DNA of 64,000 nucleotides, taken from positions 434,001 through 498,000 of the forward strand of contig NZ_JAAIXY010000002.1 in NCBI RefSeq assembly GCF_010894455.1, written 5' to 3'. The notes beneath the pieces were generated by a model, which searched no databases, was not told the DNA's origin, and saw only the letters and a program-made list of their open reading frames with translations. Of this stretch, positions 7,567 through 16,604 are shown one piece after another. The position numbers and the translations under genes are program-made. The DNA comes from Myxococcus eversor (GTDB lineage: Bacteria; Myxococcota; Myxococcia; Myxococcales; Myxococcaceae). Numbering within the stretch: position 1 is the first letter of the stretch; every line of letters begins with the position of its first letter.

Positions 7567-10029
7567 GTGGCGGGAGACACCTGGAAAATCATCCGGCTGC
7601 GCTGGCGCAACCACTGGCGGCTGATGCTGGGCGTGGCGGTGTTGTCCACCGCGCTGGCGATGCTCGCGTGGTGGCGCGGCTGGCTCGACGACCTGGAGCG
7701 CGGCGCGTATGACCAGGCGCTCACCACGTTCACCGACGGGCGCGGGAAGTCTCCCACGGTGTCGGTGGTGGTCATCGACCAGTCGTCGCTGGACGGCATC
7801 CGCGCCAACGAGCGCTACACGCTCAACTTCGGCAGCTGGCCCTACAGCCGCAACCTGTGGGCCCGCGTGGTGGAGCAGCTCCAGGCGGAGGGCGCGCGCG
7901 CGGTCGTGTTCGACGCGGTGATGGACGAGCGTTCGTCCGATGAGTCCACGGACCTGGCCTTCGCGCAGATGCTGCGCGACACGCGCATCCCCTTCTTCCT
8001 GGGTGTCTCCACCAACGCCAACGCGCAGCCGCTGCCGCGCGCTGACTTCGACAAGACACCCCCTTCGCCGCTCGCCCCTCTCCCCTCCGCGCCCGTGGCT
8101 TCCCCCGTGGCCTCGACCGGCGAGTCGCTTCCCCGGGAGGCGCTGCCCGCGGGCGAGGAGACCTTCCCGGAGGAAGGCGGCGACGAGACGTTCCCCGAAG
8201 CGGGCGGCGACGCCTTCGCCGACACACCGGACAACGGCGCCGTCGCCTCCGTCACGCCAGAAGAGATGGCACACGCCCTCGCCTACCCGGTGCGGACGAG
8301 AGACCTCCTCCTGCCGACGCTGGAGGGCCGGGACTTCGCGGGTGAGACAGCCGAGTCCACCGCCGAGCACACCGCGCCCACGCTGCGCCATCCCGTGCCG
8401 CCCATCCCCGTGCTCGTGGGCGCGGTCGATGGCTTCGGGCTGGTGGATACGGAGACGGACCCCGACGGCTTCATGCGGCGCACGCACTTCGCGTACACGG
8501 ATGGCGTCAACACGTACCCGACGCTGCCGGTGCGCGTGGCCGCGGGCCTGCTGGGCGCGAGCGAGGTGACGCTGTCCGACCGGAAGCTGCTCGTGGGCAG
8601 CCGCTCCTATGCCGTGGACCCGGATGGCGGCGCGGCGATTGATTACGGCGGCGGGGAGCTGCACAAGCGCTTCCACACCGTGACCCTGCTCGACGTGCTC
8701 GACGGCTGGGTGAACCGGGACAAGGGCGAGTCCTCGGGGCTTGCGTCGGAGGCGCTCCGGGGCAAGGTGGTGGTCATCGGCGGCACGGCGCTGGGACTCA
8801 GCGACATCAAGGCCACGTCCTTCCAGGCGGAGGTCCCCGGCGTCATGAAGCAGGCGGCGGTGCTGGAGACGCTGCTCGGCAACGGGCGCTTCATCACCCG
8901 GGCACCGCTCGCGGTGGACCTGGCGCTCACGTTGCTGGTGGCGCTGGTGTCCGTGGTGCTGCTGATGACGACGCGCTGGACGCCGCTGGAAATCGCGTGG
9001 CCGGTGGCGCTGCTTCTGGGCATGTACCTGGTGACGGGGCGCTTCATGTCGTCCGGCACGCACGTGCTGACGGCGCTGCCGTCCATGGCGGGCCTGCTGG
9101 CCAGCGTCACGGCGGTGGCCTTCAACCACCTGGTGGCCAACCGGGAGACGGAGTTCGTCCGCGCCGCCTTCAGTCGCTTCATGGAGCCCAAGCTCGTGGA
9201 GCAGATGATTTCGGAGCGCAAGCTGCCGAGGCTCGACGGAGAGAACGTCGAAATCAGCGCCTTCTTCAGCGACATCCGAGGCTTCTCCACCTTCAGCGAG
9301 CGCTTCAAGGAGGACCCGCGCAGCCTGGTGCGCATCCTCAACACGTACCTGACGCGGGTGAGTGGCGTGCTGCTGAAGGAGGGCGGGTGCCTGGACAAGT
9401 ACATCGGCGACGCGGTGGTGTGCCTGTTCGGCGCGCCCATGCGCCAGGACGACCATGCGGTGCGCGCGTGCCGGGGGGCGCTCGCGGCCAAGGCGGAGGT
9501 GGACCGGATGCGCGCGGAGTTCAGCGCCAAGGGCCTGCCGGACGTCTACACGCGCATCGGCGTCAACTCCGCGGTGAACTTCGTGGGCAACTTCGGCAGC
9601 GAGCAGCTCTTCAGCTACACGGCCATCGGCGATGGGATGAACCTGGCCGCGCGGCTGGAGGGCGCGAACAAGGCGTATGGCTCCGTCATCATGATTGGCC
9701 CGCGCACGTACGAACTGGCGCGCGAGCACATCGAGGTGCGTGAGCTGGACCGCGTGCGGGTGGCGGGGAAGACGGAGGCCGTCACCGTGTACGAGCTGCT
9801 GTCGCTCAAGGGCGGCCTGGATGCGCGCAAGCGGGCGACGGTGGAGCGCTATCACGCCGCGCTGGCCGTGTATCGAGAGGCGCGCTTCGACGAGGCCGCG
9901 TCGATGCTGGAGACACTCGGGGCCGAGGACCCGGACGACGGTCCGACGAAAGCCCTGCTGGAGCGTTGTCACAAGTACGCGAAGGCGCCGCCGCCGGATT
10001 TCGACGGTGTGGCGAGCCTGGACAAGTGA
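7567..10029 (+). CDS. CHASE2-domain class III nucleotide cyclase
   Basis: 820 residues. One membrane helix (about 18-38) leads into a periplasmic CHASE2 sensor; three further helices at about 455-525 precede a cytoplasmic class III cyclase domain. Metal-binding Asp569 (FFSDIRGFS) and Asp615 (DKYIGDAV) are present, and the Lys of DKYIGD favours ATP, so adenylate cyclase is the better guess. An in-frame Pro/Glu/Gly-rich insertion (about residues 160-278, with ETFPEEGGD/ETFPEAGGD doubled) interrupts CHASE2. The C-terminus adds a short TPR-like tail. GTG start after AGAGGGG. The SH3 and M48 genes follow closely and probably form an operon. Confidence 0.9.
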   Translation: MAGDTWKIIRLRWRNHWRLMLGVAVLSTALAMLAWWRGWLDDLERGAYDQALTTFTDGRGKSPTVSVVVIDQSSLDGIRANERYTLNFGSWPYSRNLWARVVEQLQAEGARAVVFDAVMDERSSDESTDLAFAQMLRDTRIPFFLGVSTNANAQPLPRADFDKTPPSPLAPLPSAPVASPVASTGESLPREALPAGEETFPEEGGDETFPEAGGDAFADTPDNGAVASVTPEEMAHALAYPVRTRDLLLPTLEGRDFAGETAESTAEHTAPTLRHPVPPIPVLVGAVDGFGLVDTETDPDGFMRRTHFAYTDGVNTYPTLPVRVAAGLLGASEVTLSDRKLLVGSRSYAVDPDGGAAIDYGGGELHKRFHTVTLLDVLDGWVNRDKGESSGLASEALRGKVVVIGGTALGLSDIKATSFQAEVPGVMKQAAVLETLLGNGRFITRAPLAVDLALTLLVALVSVVLLMTTRWTPLEIAWPVALLLGMYLVTGRFMSSGTHVLTALPSMAGLLASVTAVAFNHLVANRETEFVRAAFSRFMEPKLVEQMISERKLPRLDGENVEISAFFSDIRGFSTFSERFKEDPRSLVRILNTYLTRVSGVLLKEGGCLDKYIGDAVVCLFGAPMRQDDHAVRACRGALAAKAEVDRMRAEFSAKGLPDVYTRIGVNSAVNFVGNFGSEQLFSYTAIGDGMNLAARLEGANKAYGSVIMIGPRTYELAREHIEVRELDRVRVAGKTEAVTVYELLSLKGGLDARKRATVERYHAALAVYREARFDEAASMLETLGAEDPDDGPTKALLERCHKYAKAPPPDFDGVASLDK

Positions 10030-10049
10030 GCGGGAAAGGAGTCGGAGCA

Positions 10050-10631
10050 ATGACGATGAGAACCAGAGCGGCCTGGGTGGCCCTGATGCTGGCACTGGGC
10101 TTTCCGAGCCTCGCGTCGGCGGTGGCGGTGGGGGGTTCGCTGTATGTGAAGGCGAAGAACACGCGGGTGATGGAGAGCCCGTCGCCCACGGCGAACGCGG
10201 TGGTCGTCCTCCAGCCGGGCGAACAGGTGAAGTGGGAGGGCGCGGACGCGAAGAACAAGCAGTGGCACAAGGTGAAGACGGCGGCGGGGAAGAAGGGCTT
10301 CGTCTTCCAGTCGAACCTGTCCACCACCGCGCCCAACATGGAGCTCGTCGTGGAGGACAAGGGCAAGCGCCAGGTGAACCCCGCGGGCTTCGTCGCCAGC
10401 GGCGCGGCGGTGAAGGCGCTCAGCCCCGGCGCCGTCGAGTACGGCAACAAGAAGGGCGGCAACCACAAGCAGGCGGTGGCCCAGTTGCAGAGCCTGGAGA
10501 AGAAGGCCAAGGACGTCTCCACCGCGGACATCGCGAAGCACGCGAAGGAGGCGGGCCTGTTCCCCGTCGTCGGCGCGGAGGCCACGGCGAAGTCGGGTGC
10601 GTCCAAGGGCAAGTCGAAGGGGGGCACGTGA
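10050..10631 (+). CDS. Secreted bacterial SH3-domain protein
   Basis: 193 residues, start ATG at 10050 behind AAAGGAG, 20 bases after the cyclase stop. A signal peptide (cleavage near LASA-VAVGG, about residue 26) is followed by an SH3b domain (SLYVKAKNTRVMESPSPTAN...GFVFQSNL, roughly 30-95). The second half is Lys/Ala-rich and ends in a basic Ser-Lys-Gly tail. SH3b domains commonly bind cell-wall peptides. The TGA overlaps the ATG of the M48 protease gene, so the two are coupled; this protein may be a partner or wall-targeting unit for that protease, which is inference from context. Confidence 0.82.
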   Translation: MTMRTRAAWVALMLALGFPSLASAVAVGGSLYVKAKNTRVMESPSPTANAVVVLQPGEQVKWEGADAKNKQWHKVKTAAGKKGFVFQSNLSTTAPNMELVVEDKGKRQVNPAGFVASGAAVKALSPGAVEYGNKKGGNHKQAVAQLQSLEKKAKDVSTADIAKHAKEAGLFPVVGAEATAKSGASKGKSKGGT

Positions 10632-11629
10632 TGCGCGGGCACTGGAAGACGGTGGCGCTGGCGGGCCTGGGGCTGATGGCCTCGTCGTGCAAGGGGGTGA
10701 CACTCGCTCAGTTCGCCGACAAGGCGGGGACGGTGGTGAACAGCTCGGCGGCGGCGACGAAGGAGCGCGCCTCCTGCGACAAGCTGAACGTGGAGCCTAC
10801 GGTGACGGAGGAGTACGCCATCGGCAGTGCCATGGCCGTCCACTGGGTGCAGGGAGGTGGCGGGTTGATGGCCCCGACGGACGGCGCGAAGGGCACCGGG
10901 GTGCATGACGTCCACGAGTACATCAATGTCGTGGGGAAGAACCTGGGTGCGCAGTCCGCGAGGCCCACGCTGGAGTGGACGTTCGGCGTGCTCAACGACG
11001 ACAAGAACTTCAACGCCGTGTCCACGCCCGGGGCCTACGTCTTCGTCACCCGGAAGCTGCTGTCGGAGCTGGACAACGAGAGCCAGCTCGCGGGCGTGCT
11101 CGCGCACGAGATTGCCCACGTCGTGCTCAAGCACTCCATCAAGCAGTACAACGCCGCCAAGGTGAGCCTCTGCAAGACGGCCGTCACGATGGAGGCCGGC
11201 ATTCCAGGCTCCGGCAAGCTCATCGCCTCGACGGACAGCGGCGGCAACCTGGACCTGGACGGCGACTCGGCGTTGCTCGGCAGCCTGACGGAGAAGGTCA
11301 TCGAGTTCGCGGAGAGCGGGAACGACAAGGAGCAGGAGTACGCGGCGGACGAGCTCGCGGCGCGGATGATGATCTCCGCCGGCTATGACCCGAACGAGTA
11401 CCGCACGCTCCTGCGCAAGACGACGGACGGCTCGAGCCTGGGCTCACGGCACCCCAAGAAGGCGGACCGTGAGAAGCGCCTCGTCGCGTTCCTCGACGGG
11501 CTCAAGTCCACGCAGGGCGAGTTCGCGGAGCTGTCGCTGGAGGGCCTGCACAACCCGCCGCTCAAGCCGGAGCTCGTCGCCGCCGTGAAGAGCACTTCGC
11601 GCGGTGGCGTGGCGAAGGACGGGAAGTAG
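10631..11629 (+). CDS. M48-family lipoprotein metalloprotease
   Basis: 332 residues. Signal peptide with lipobox ending at Cys20 (GLMASSCKG). The zinc motif His159-Glu160-x2-His163 (AHEIAHVVLKH) and a downstream third-ligand region (EQEYAADELAARMM) identify an M48 peptidase similar to BepA/LoiP-type periplasmic proteases that act on outer-membrane proteins. LDNESQLAGVLAHE is typical of the family. A stretch of about 60 residues between the zinc motif and EQEYAAD is longer than in many relatives. Its start overlaps the SH3 gene's stop; the order cyclase, SH3, protease suggests an envelope-linked signalling or quality-control unit (inference). Confidence 0.9.
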   Translation: MRGHWKTVALAGLGLMASSCKGVTLAQFADKAGTVVNSSAAATKERASCDKLNVEPTVTEEYAIGSAMAVHWVQGGGGLMAPTDGAKGTGVHDVHEYINVVGKNLGAQSARPTLEWTFGVLNDDKNFNAVSTPGAYVFVTRKLLSELDNESQLAGVLAHEIAHVVLKHSIKQYNAAKVSLCKTAVTMEAGIPGSGKLIASTDSGGNLDLDGDSALLGSLTEKVIEFAESGNDKEQEYAADELAARMMISAGYDPNEYRTLLRKTTDGSSLGSRHPKKADREKRLVAFLDGLKSTQGEFAELSLEGLHNPPLKPELVAAVKSTSRGGVAKDGK

Positions 11630-11647
11630 GCGCCATCGTGTGGCGCC
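11629..11647 (+). terminator. Hairpin after the cyclase-SH3-M48 operon
   Basis: GGCGCCA and TGGCGCC form a perfect 7-bp stem around a 5-base loop starting at the last base of the M48 stop codon, followed by a C/T-rich stretch. It lies before the convergent end of pomX. Confidence 0.5.
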
Positions 11648-11741
11648 CTCTTCCGGGCGCCCCAGGTGGAGCGGATTCAGCAAGGCGCGGGAGTCTTCAG
11701 CGCCTTGCGTCCTCCACCGGCTCGACCCGACGCGACGAGGA

Positions 11742-12971
11742 CTACCGGGCCGCGGCCTGGCTCAGCGCGCGGTGCACGGCCTCCAGGGCCTTGCGTGCCT
11801 CGAGCAGTTCGGCGCGCTCGGCGGTGAGTGACGCCACCTGCTGGGCCAGCACGTCACGCTCGCCCTGGAGTGCTTCCACCGCCCGGTGCAGCGAGGTCGA
11901 CTCGTCCTTGGCGGACTCCAGCTCACCGGCGAGCCTCTCCTCCTCGGCGAGGCTGTCCACCAGGGCCTGCTTGCCGCGAGCCACGGCCTCCTCGAGGACC
12001 TCGTGCTCCCTCGCGGAGGCCTGGAGCGCCTGACGGTTCTCCTGGAGGGACAGGAGCGCCTCGTCGCGCTCACCCTCCAGCGCGGCCAGCTCCCGCTCCA
12101 GGTCCGCCAGCAGCTTCACGCGGCCTTCCATCTCGGAAGAGAGCCGACGCGCCTCGTCCATGCGCAGGCGGGCTTCCTCGGTGGCCTTCTCCGCCTGACG
12201 GCGCGCCACTTCCAGCTCCTGCGTGAGCGAGAGGTTGGCGGACTTCACCTTCACCAGCTCCGCCTGGAGGTGGGTGATGCGCTCCACCGCGCGCTGACCC
12301 GCCTCGGCCACCGTCGCCGGCAGGGGCTCCGGACGCGGATTCTCGCGCACCGCCTTGAGACGGGCCTTCAGCCGCTCGCGGCGCGCGTCGGAGTCATCCT
12401 CTTCACGCGGCGGCGCGGGCGTCTGTACCTCCACCTCCTGGGGCGGAGCTTCGACGCGAGCCACCGGCTCGGCGACCATCGCGGTGACATGGGGAAGCGA
12501 AGCGTGTGACGAGCCCTGCGTCATGGGATGGGCCTCCTGGGAGTGCCCGGCCGAGAAGCCGTCCAGATGGAACGCAGTGGGGGGAGGCGCCGCGAAGGTG
12601 GCGGGCGCTTCGCCGTACTCGTCGTCGAAGCGGGCCGACTCCGGCGACCCAGGCTCTGGCGACGCGTACGTGACGGGCTCGGAGACCTGCGAGGTGAACA
12701 CCGGCTCCCGGGCGCGCGTCGGCTCCTGCGCACCCAACGCGACTTCCATCGCCTCGGCGGCGGTGGGACGCGGGGCGCGGGCGCGCTCGATTCGGGCGCG
12801 GACCTCGGCGGACAGGTCCGCGGAAGGAGGCTCGGGCGGGGCCGAGGCGGAGGGCTCCTGCTCCGAGGACTCGGAGGGGGAGGACTCGGCCGGGTCGGCG
12901 ACGCCGGTGAACGCGCCCAAGCGGAGGCGCGGCTTGGCGCGAGACACGTTCTGTTCGAAGGCTTTCTTCAT
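11742..12971 (-). CDS. pomX: Cell-division positioning protein PomX
   Basis: 409 residues (about 404 in M. xanthus). The N-terminal peptide MKKAFEQNVSRAKPRLRLGA closely matches the conserved PomX peptide that stimulates PomZ ATPase; Lys13 and Arg15, reported as essential there, are both present. An Ala/Pro/Glu-rich disordered part (to about residue 190) is followed by a continuous coiled coil (about 205-405) with heptads throughout. In M. xanthus PomX forms filaments that scaffold the PomXYZ cluster on the nucleoid and at midcell to place FtsZ. It is the last gene of the cluster, eight bases after pomZ. Confidence 0.93.
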   Translation of the reverse strand: MKKAFEQNVSRAKPRLRLGAFTGVADPAESSPSESSEQEPSASAPPEPPSADLSAEVRARIERARAPRPTAAEAMEVALGAQEPTRAREPVFTSQVSEPVTYASPEPGSPESARFDDEYGEAPATFAAPPPTAFHLDGFSAGHSQEAHPMTQGSSHASLPHVTAMVAEPVARVEAPPQEVEVQTPAPPREEDDSDARRERLKARLKAVRENPRPEPLPATVAEAGQRAVERITHLQAELVKVKSANLSLTQELEVARRQAEKATEEARLRMDEARRLSSEMEGRVKLLADLERELAALEGERDEALLSLQENRQALQASAREHEVLEEAVARGKQALVDSLAEEERLAGELESAKDESTSLHRAVEALQGERDVLAQQVASLTAERAELLEARKALEAVHRALSQAAAR

Positions 12972-12979
12972 GGCGAATC

Positions 12980-13939
12980 TCAGCCGGCCTGCTGGGTGCC
13001 CTTCTTCGGGGCGGCGGCGGCCGCGGCGACGAGGCGCGGCAGGACGTTGTCAATCATGGCCTGGATGTCGCTGGCGCCCTTCGACGTGGGGTCCGCGACG
13101 AAGACGGGGCGCCCCTCGCTGGAGGCCTGGGCGAACTTGGTGCACTGCCGGATGATGGTCGGCAGGAGGAACTCCGGATAGTGCTTCTGGAGCGCCTCCA
13201 GCGCTTCCTTCGCCAGCTTGAAGGTGGCGTTGAAGGAGTTGACCACGATGAACACGTGGTCGAGCACGTGGTTCAGGTCCTCCTCCAGGCTCTGCACCGT
13301 TTCGAACAGCAGCTTGAGGCCGTGGAAGGAGAGGAAGTCCGCGAGCACGGGGACGAACAAGTCGTTCGCCGCCATCAGCGCGTTGAGGTTGAGCAGGCCG
13401 AAGGACGGGGGCGCGTCGAAGACGACGACGTCGTACTGGGCCTCCACGTCCTTGAGGGCGTTGCGCAGCTTGAACTCGCGGCCGGCCATGGGCATCAGCG
13501 AGAGGTCCATGGTGGACATGCTGAGGTTGGACGGGACGAAGTCCAGGTTGGGCAGGGAGGACTTCTGGATGACCTTGGCCAGGGGCGTCTTGCGCACCAG
13601 CACGTCGAGCAGCGTCTTCTCGAAGTCCTCGCCCTCGTAGCCCAGGCACTTGGTGGCGTGGCCCTGGCTGTCCAGGTCGATGAGGAGGACCGAGTAGCCC
13701 AGCTCCGCGATTCGCCACGCGTACGAGGTGGACAGGGACGTCTTGCCGGTGCCGCCCTTGAAGTTCAGGAAGAGCTGACGGCGGTGGCCAATCTTGTCCG
13801 GGAAGCGGTCGAGGGTGGTGCGCAAATCCCAGACGTCGTCCGGGGTGTACACGTCCTTCCGCGCGTCCTCCGGGATGGCCTTCGGAGACACGCCGAGCAT
13901 CTCGGCCACCTGCTTCGAGCTGTATGTCGGCGCTTCCAT
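12980..13939 (-). CDS. pomZ: ParA/MinD-family ATPase PomZ
   Basis: 319 residues. An N-terminal MerR-like helix-turn-helix segment (YSSKQVAEMLGVSPKAI) precedes a ParA ATPase domain. The deviant Walker A motif KGGTGKT gives Lys61 (signature) and Lys66, and Walker A' has Asp90 (LLIDLDSQGH); Gly62, Lys66 and Asp90 have the same numbers as the residues mutated in M. xanthus PomZ. PomZ binds DNA as an ATP dimer and moves the PomX/PomY cluster over the nucleoid to midcell, where it promotes Z-ring formation. It sits between pomY and pomX in a compact operon. Confidence 0.95.
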   Translation of the reverse strand: MEAPTYSSKQVAEMLGVSPKAIPEDARKDVYTPDDVWDLRTTLDRFPDKIGHRRQLFLNFKGGTGKTSLSTSYAWRIAELGYSVLLIDLDSQGHATKCLGYEGEDFEKTLLDVLVRKTPLAKVIQKSSLPNLDFVPSNLSMSTMDLSLMPMAGREFKLRNALKDVEAQYDVVVFDAPPSFGLLNLNALMAANDLFVPVLADFLSFHGLKLLFETVQSLEEDLNHVLDHVFIVVNSFNATFKLAKEALEALQKHYPEFLLPTIIRQCTKFAQASSEGRPVFVADPTSKGASDIQAMIDNVLPRLVAAAAAAPKKGTQQAG

Positions 13940-13979
13940 GAACGACCCTTCGAAAGACGTACGGGACGGAGACCTTGCC

Positions 13980-16199
13980 TCAAGCGGCGAAGTATTTGTG
14001 TCCCCTTCGGACCACGGAACCTCGGGCTGATAGCAGGGTGAGTGCTTCCTGGGCGAGTTCCACGGGGGCCCCCAGGGCGGTCGTCAGCTCGGCGAGCGAG
14101 CGACCACGAACCGCGACGCGGACCTCCATCAGCATCTGCCCGCAGAGCGTCTCGACGGGTGAAACACCCGGGCGGCCCGAGGGGGGACGTGCTTCGGCGG
14201 CTCGCGCTGGAGCGGGAGGAGCGGCGGCGGGCACGGGCGCCGGAGCACCCATCGCCACCAGGGCCGCCTGGACAGGGGAGAGTCGAGGAGCGGCGGCGGG
14301 CCGGGCGGCCTGCGCTGTCGGCTGCGAGGGAGTGCCCGTCGCGGACTGGCCTGGCGCGCGCTGGCCGGACTGCGCGGTGGGGAGAAGCGTCGAGGGCGGA
14401 GACCCGCCCGCCTGCATCGGAGCACGGGCAGCACCCTGCGCCGAGGGAACGCCCCCCTGCCCCACGAAAGCCGGAGCCGGGATTTGCCGACCCCCTACCG
14501 AGGCCACGGCCTGAGGCGATGCAGCGGAACCCGCGGCGTGCCGGGCACCCACGGCGACCATGGCCTGCGGCGCAGCCGCGAAACCCGCGCCCTGCCGGGC
14601 ACCCACGCCGACCACGGCCTGCGGCCCAGCGGCGGTCGCACCTACGTAGGCCATCCCCTGCGCCTGCGCGGAGCCCATCGAGGCAGCCCCATGGGCCCCC
14701 TGTGCGGAAGCCATCGAGGCAGTCCCGTGGGCCGAGCCAGCGGACATCATCACCTGCGTAGGACTCATCGAGGCAGTCCCATGGGCCATGCCCGAGGCGG
14801 CCACGTGCGCGGAAACCACCGCCTGCGCCTGAACAACCAGGGTGCGCGCGACCATCGGGCGCGCCGCATCCTCCAGCCGTGCGCGCACGGGCTTCACGGG
14901 CAGCGTCGCCAGCCTGCGAATCTCGCGGCGCCGGTGCGTGTCATCCAGCGAGACCACCGCCGACACGTCGTGTCCCAGGATCCGCGACAGGCTCTGCGCC
15001 GCCGCCTTGCGCACGCGCGGCTCGCGGTCGCCCAGCGCCTCCAGCAACAGCGTGCGAGCGTTCTCCCCGCTCCCAGCCCCCAGCGCGAGCGCCGCCAGCG
15101 AGCGGACCTCCGAGTCCGCGTCGTGGATGGCTTCCTCGCCCAGCCGCCGCGCCGTCTCACCCTCCAACCCCAGCGCCAGCAGCGACGCCCGGCGACGCAC
15201 GGAGCGGTCCGGGTCCTTCATCGCCTGCGCCAGATGCGGCGCCGCGTCCCGAGGCGCCAACGTCAAGAGCGCCTTGAGCGCCGCGATACGCACCTCGGGC
15301 ACCGGCGACGCCAATAGCGGAGACACCACCGGCGAGCCTTCTTCCCGGCACAGCGCCGCGAACGCCTGGAGCAGGGCCACCTGCGCCGCCGAGTCCGTCT
15401 CCGCGTGCAGCGCGCTCGCCAGCGCCGGAGCCGCCGCCGGCTGGGACAGCGCCTTCAGTCGCTCCGCTGCACGAATCCGCGCGGCGGGGTCCGGCGCGGA
15501 CAGCTCGCGCACGGAGAACCCGAACAGCGTCTCGTCTGTCGAAGCCCCCACGCCACCCTGCCCGGACAGCTCCGCGAGCTGCGCCTGGCTGACGCCGAGA
15601 CGCCCCGCCTGGAAGAAGCGCTGGGCCTCGCGCGCCACCGGCGACAGCCCCTCCAACAGGGGCTCCAGCAACGCGGCTCGAATCGGCGTGCTCGGAGCGG
15701 AAGCACTGGCGGCCTGCGCCTTCGCGGCCCCCTCGGCGAGCGGCACGGCCGGCCCGCGCATCGGTACCTTGACGACCGGCGAGGCCACGCGCTGCGACTC
15801 CCCGTTCAGCAGCGCCTCGCTGCGCAGTTGGGAGATGAACGACGCCAGGTCGAACCCCAGGTCGTCGTCCTCGTCGTCGCCGTCCTTCGTCGACGTGCGC
15901 AACCGACTGGCGTTCAGCAACCGGTCCATCAGCTGGTCGCGCTCGCCGCGCAGCGCCTGCGTGAGCCGCACGGACTCCTCGCGCTCCGCCTGGAACCGCC
16001 CGGCGCGAACCTCCAGCGCCGCCACCTCGCGGCGCAGCTCCAGCTCGCGCTGATGCGCCTCCGCCAGCTCACGCTTGAGGTGCTCCATCTCCTCGCGCGT
16101 CGAACCCAGCTCGCTGAGCAGTTGCTCCGCGCGCGCCTCGAAGTAGACAATTTTCTCGAGTGCGCTCTTGAGCAGCGCGTCCGGACGCTCGTCGCTCAC
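13980..16199 (-). CDS. pomY: PomY, HEAT-repeat protein of the PomXYZ cluster
   Basis: 739 residues from a GTG at 16199 (VSDERPDALLKSALEKIVYF); an upstream frame extension adds 21 unlikely residues. Order: coiled coil (about 1-95), linker, HEAT repeats (about 205-420), then a long Ala/Gly/Met/Pro-rich disordered tail (about 420-675) and a short winged-helix-like end (LAELTTALGAPVELAQEALTLL). This matches M. xanthus PomY (about 682 residues), which forms condensates that nucleate FtsZ bundling and stimulates PomZ. The tail here is longer and contains degenerate repeats (SAHGTASM; PQAMVAVGARHAAG). First gene of the cluster; pomZ begins 40 bases after its stop. Confidence 0.9.
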   Translation of the reverse strand: MSDERPDALLKSALEKIVYFEARAEQLLSELGSTREEMEHLKRELAEAHQRELELRREVAALEVRAGRFQAEREESVRLTQALRGERDQLMDRLLNASRLRTSTKDGDDEDDDLGFDLASFISQLRSEALLNGESQRVASPVVKVPMRGPAVPLAEGAAKAQAASASAPSTPIRAALLEPLLEGLSPVAREAQRFFQAGRLGVSQAQLAELSGQGGVGASTDETLFGFSVRELSAPDPAARIRAAERLKALSQPAAAPALASALHAETDSAAQVALLQAFAALCREEGSPVVSPLLASPVPEVRIAALKALLTLAPRDAAPHLAQAMKDPDRSVRRRASLLALGLEGETARRLGEEAIHDADSEVRSLAALALGAGSGENARTLLLEALGDREPRVRKAAAQSLSRILGHDVSAVVSLDDTHRRREIRRLATLPVKPVRARLEDAARPMVARTLVVQAQAVVSAHVAASGMAHGTASMSPTQVMMSAGSAHGTASMASAQGAHGAASMGSAQAQGMAYVGATAAGPQAVVGVGARQGAGFAAAPQAMVAVGARHAAGSAASPQAVASVGGRQIPAPAFVGQGGVPSAQGAARAPMQAGGSPPSTLLPTAQSGQRAPGQSATGTPSQPTAQAARPAAAPRLSPVQAALVAMGAPAPVPAAAPPAPARAAEARPPSGRPGVSPVETLCGQMLMEVRVAVRGRSLAELTTALGAPVELAQEALTLLSARGSVVRRGHKYFAA

Positions 16200-16350
16200 G
16201 ACCTCAACGGCCCTCCCCGCGAGGCAGCGCGGTGCACCCCCGACCCACCGGGGGGCGCCCACCCTACGTCAGACGTCCCGCCTTCGTAAACCACGGAAAC
16301 ACCAGGGCTTTTCCTTGAACTCCCGGCCTCTCCATTGACAACGCCGCGCA

Positions 16351-16366
16351 GGCCGACTTTTCGGCC
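16351..16366. repeat. Short hairpin repeat, copy 1
   Basis: GGCCGA-CTTT-TCGGCC is a perfect 6-bp stem with a 4-base loop. Extended to 16351-16369 it shares 17 of 19 bases with the copy at 16590-16608. Confidence 0.5.
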
Positions 16367-16590
16367 TCGGAGGTGAGCACCGCCTTTCCGCCACACGCCG
16401 ACGGTCGCGCCAGGACCGCTGAACACCTGCACCGTGAGTGCGGCCGCGCGGCGGGTGACGTCCAGCACCGGACGTTGCTCCGGAGCGACGTTCGCGGTGA
16501 GCCCGACGCGTCCTGGAAACGCTCCGCGTGAAGCCCCACTCGCACGCACGCCACGTTGATCCACCCGCGACAGGCGCTGATCTCCCCGGA

Positions 16591-16604
16591 GCCGATTTTT
16601 CGGC
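16591..16604. repeat. Short hairpin repeat, copy 2
   Basis: GCCGA-TTTT-TCGGC, 5-bp stem with the same flank CCTCG as copy 1, in the same orientation 240 bases away. Confidence 0.5.

Noticed and set aside
7471..10095. 874-codon open frame on the minus strand opposite the CHASE2 cyclase
   Set aside because: Arg/His-rich antisense shadow with no domain; the plus strand encodes an intact cyclase.
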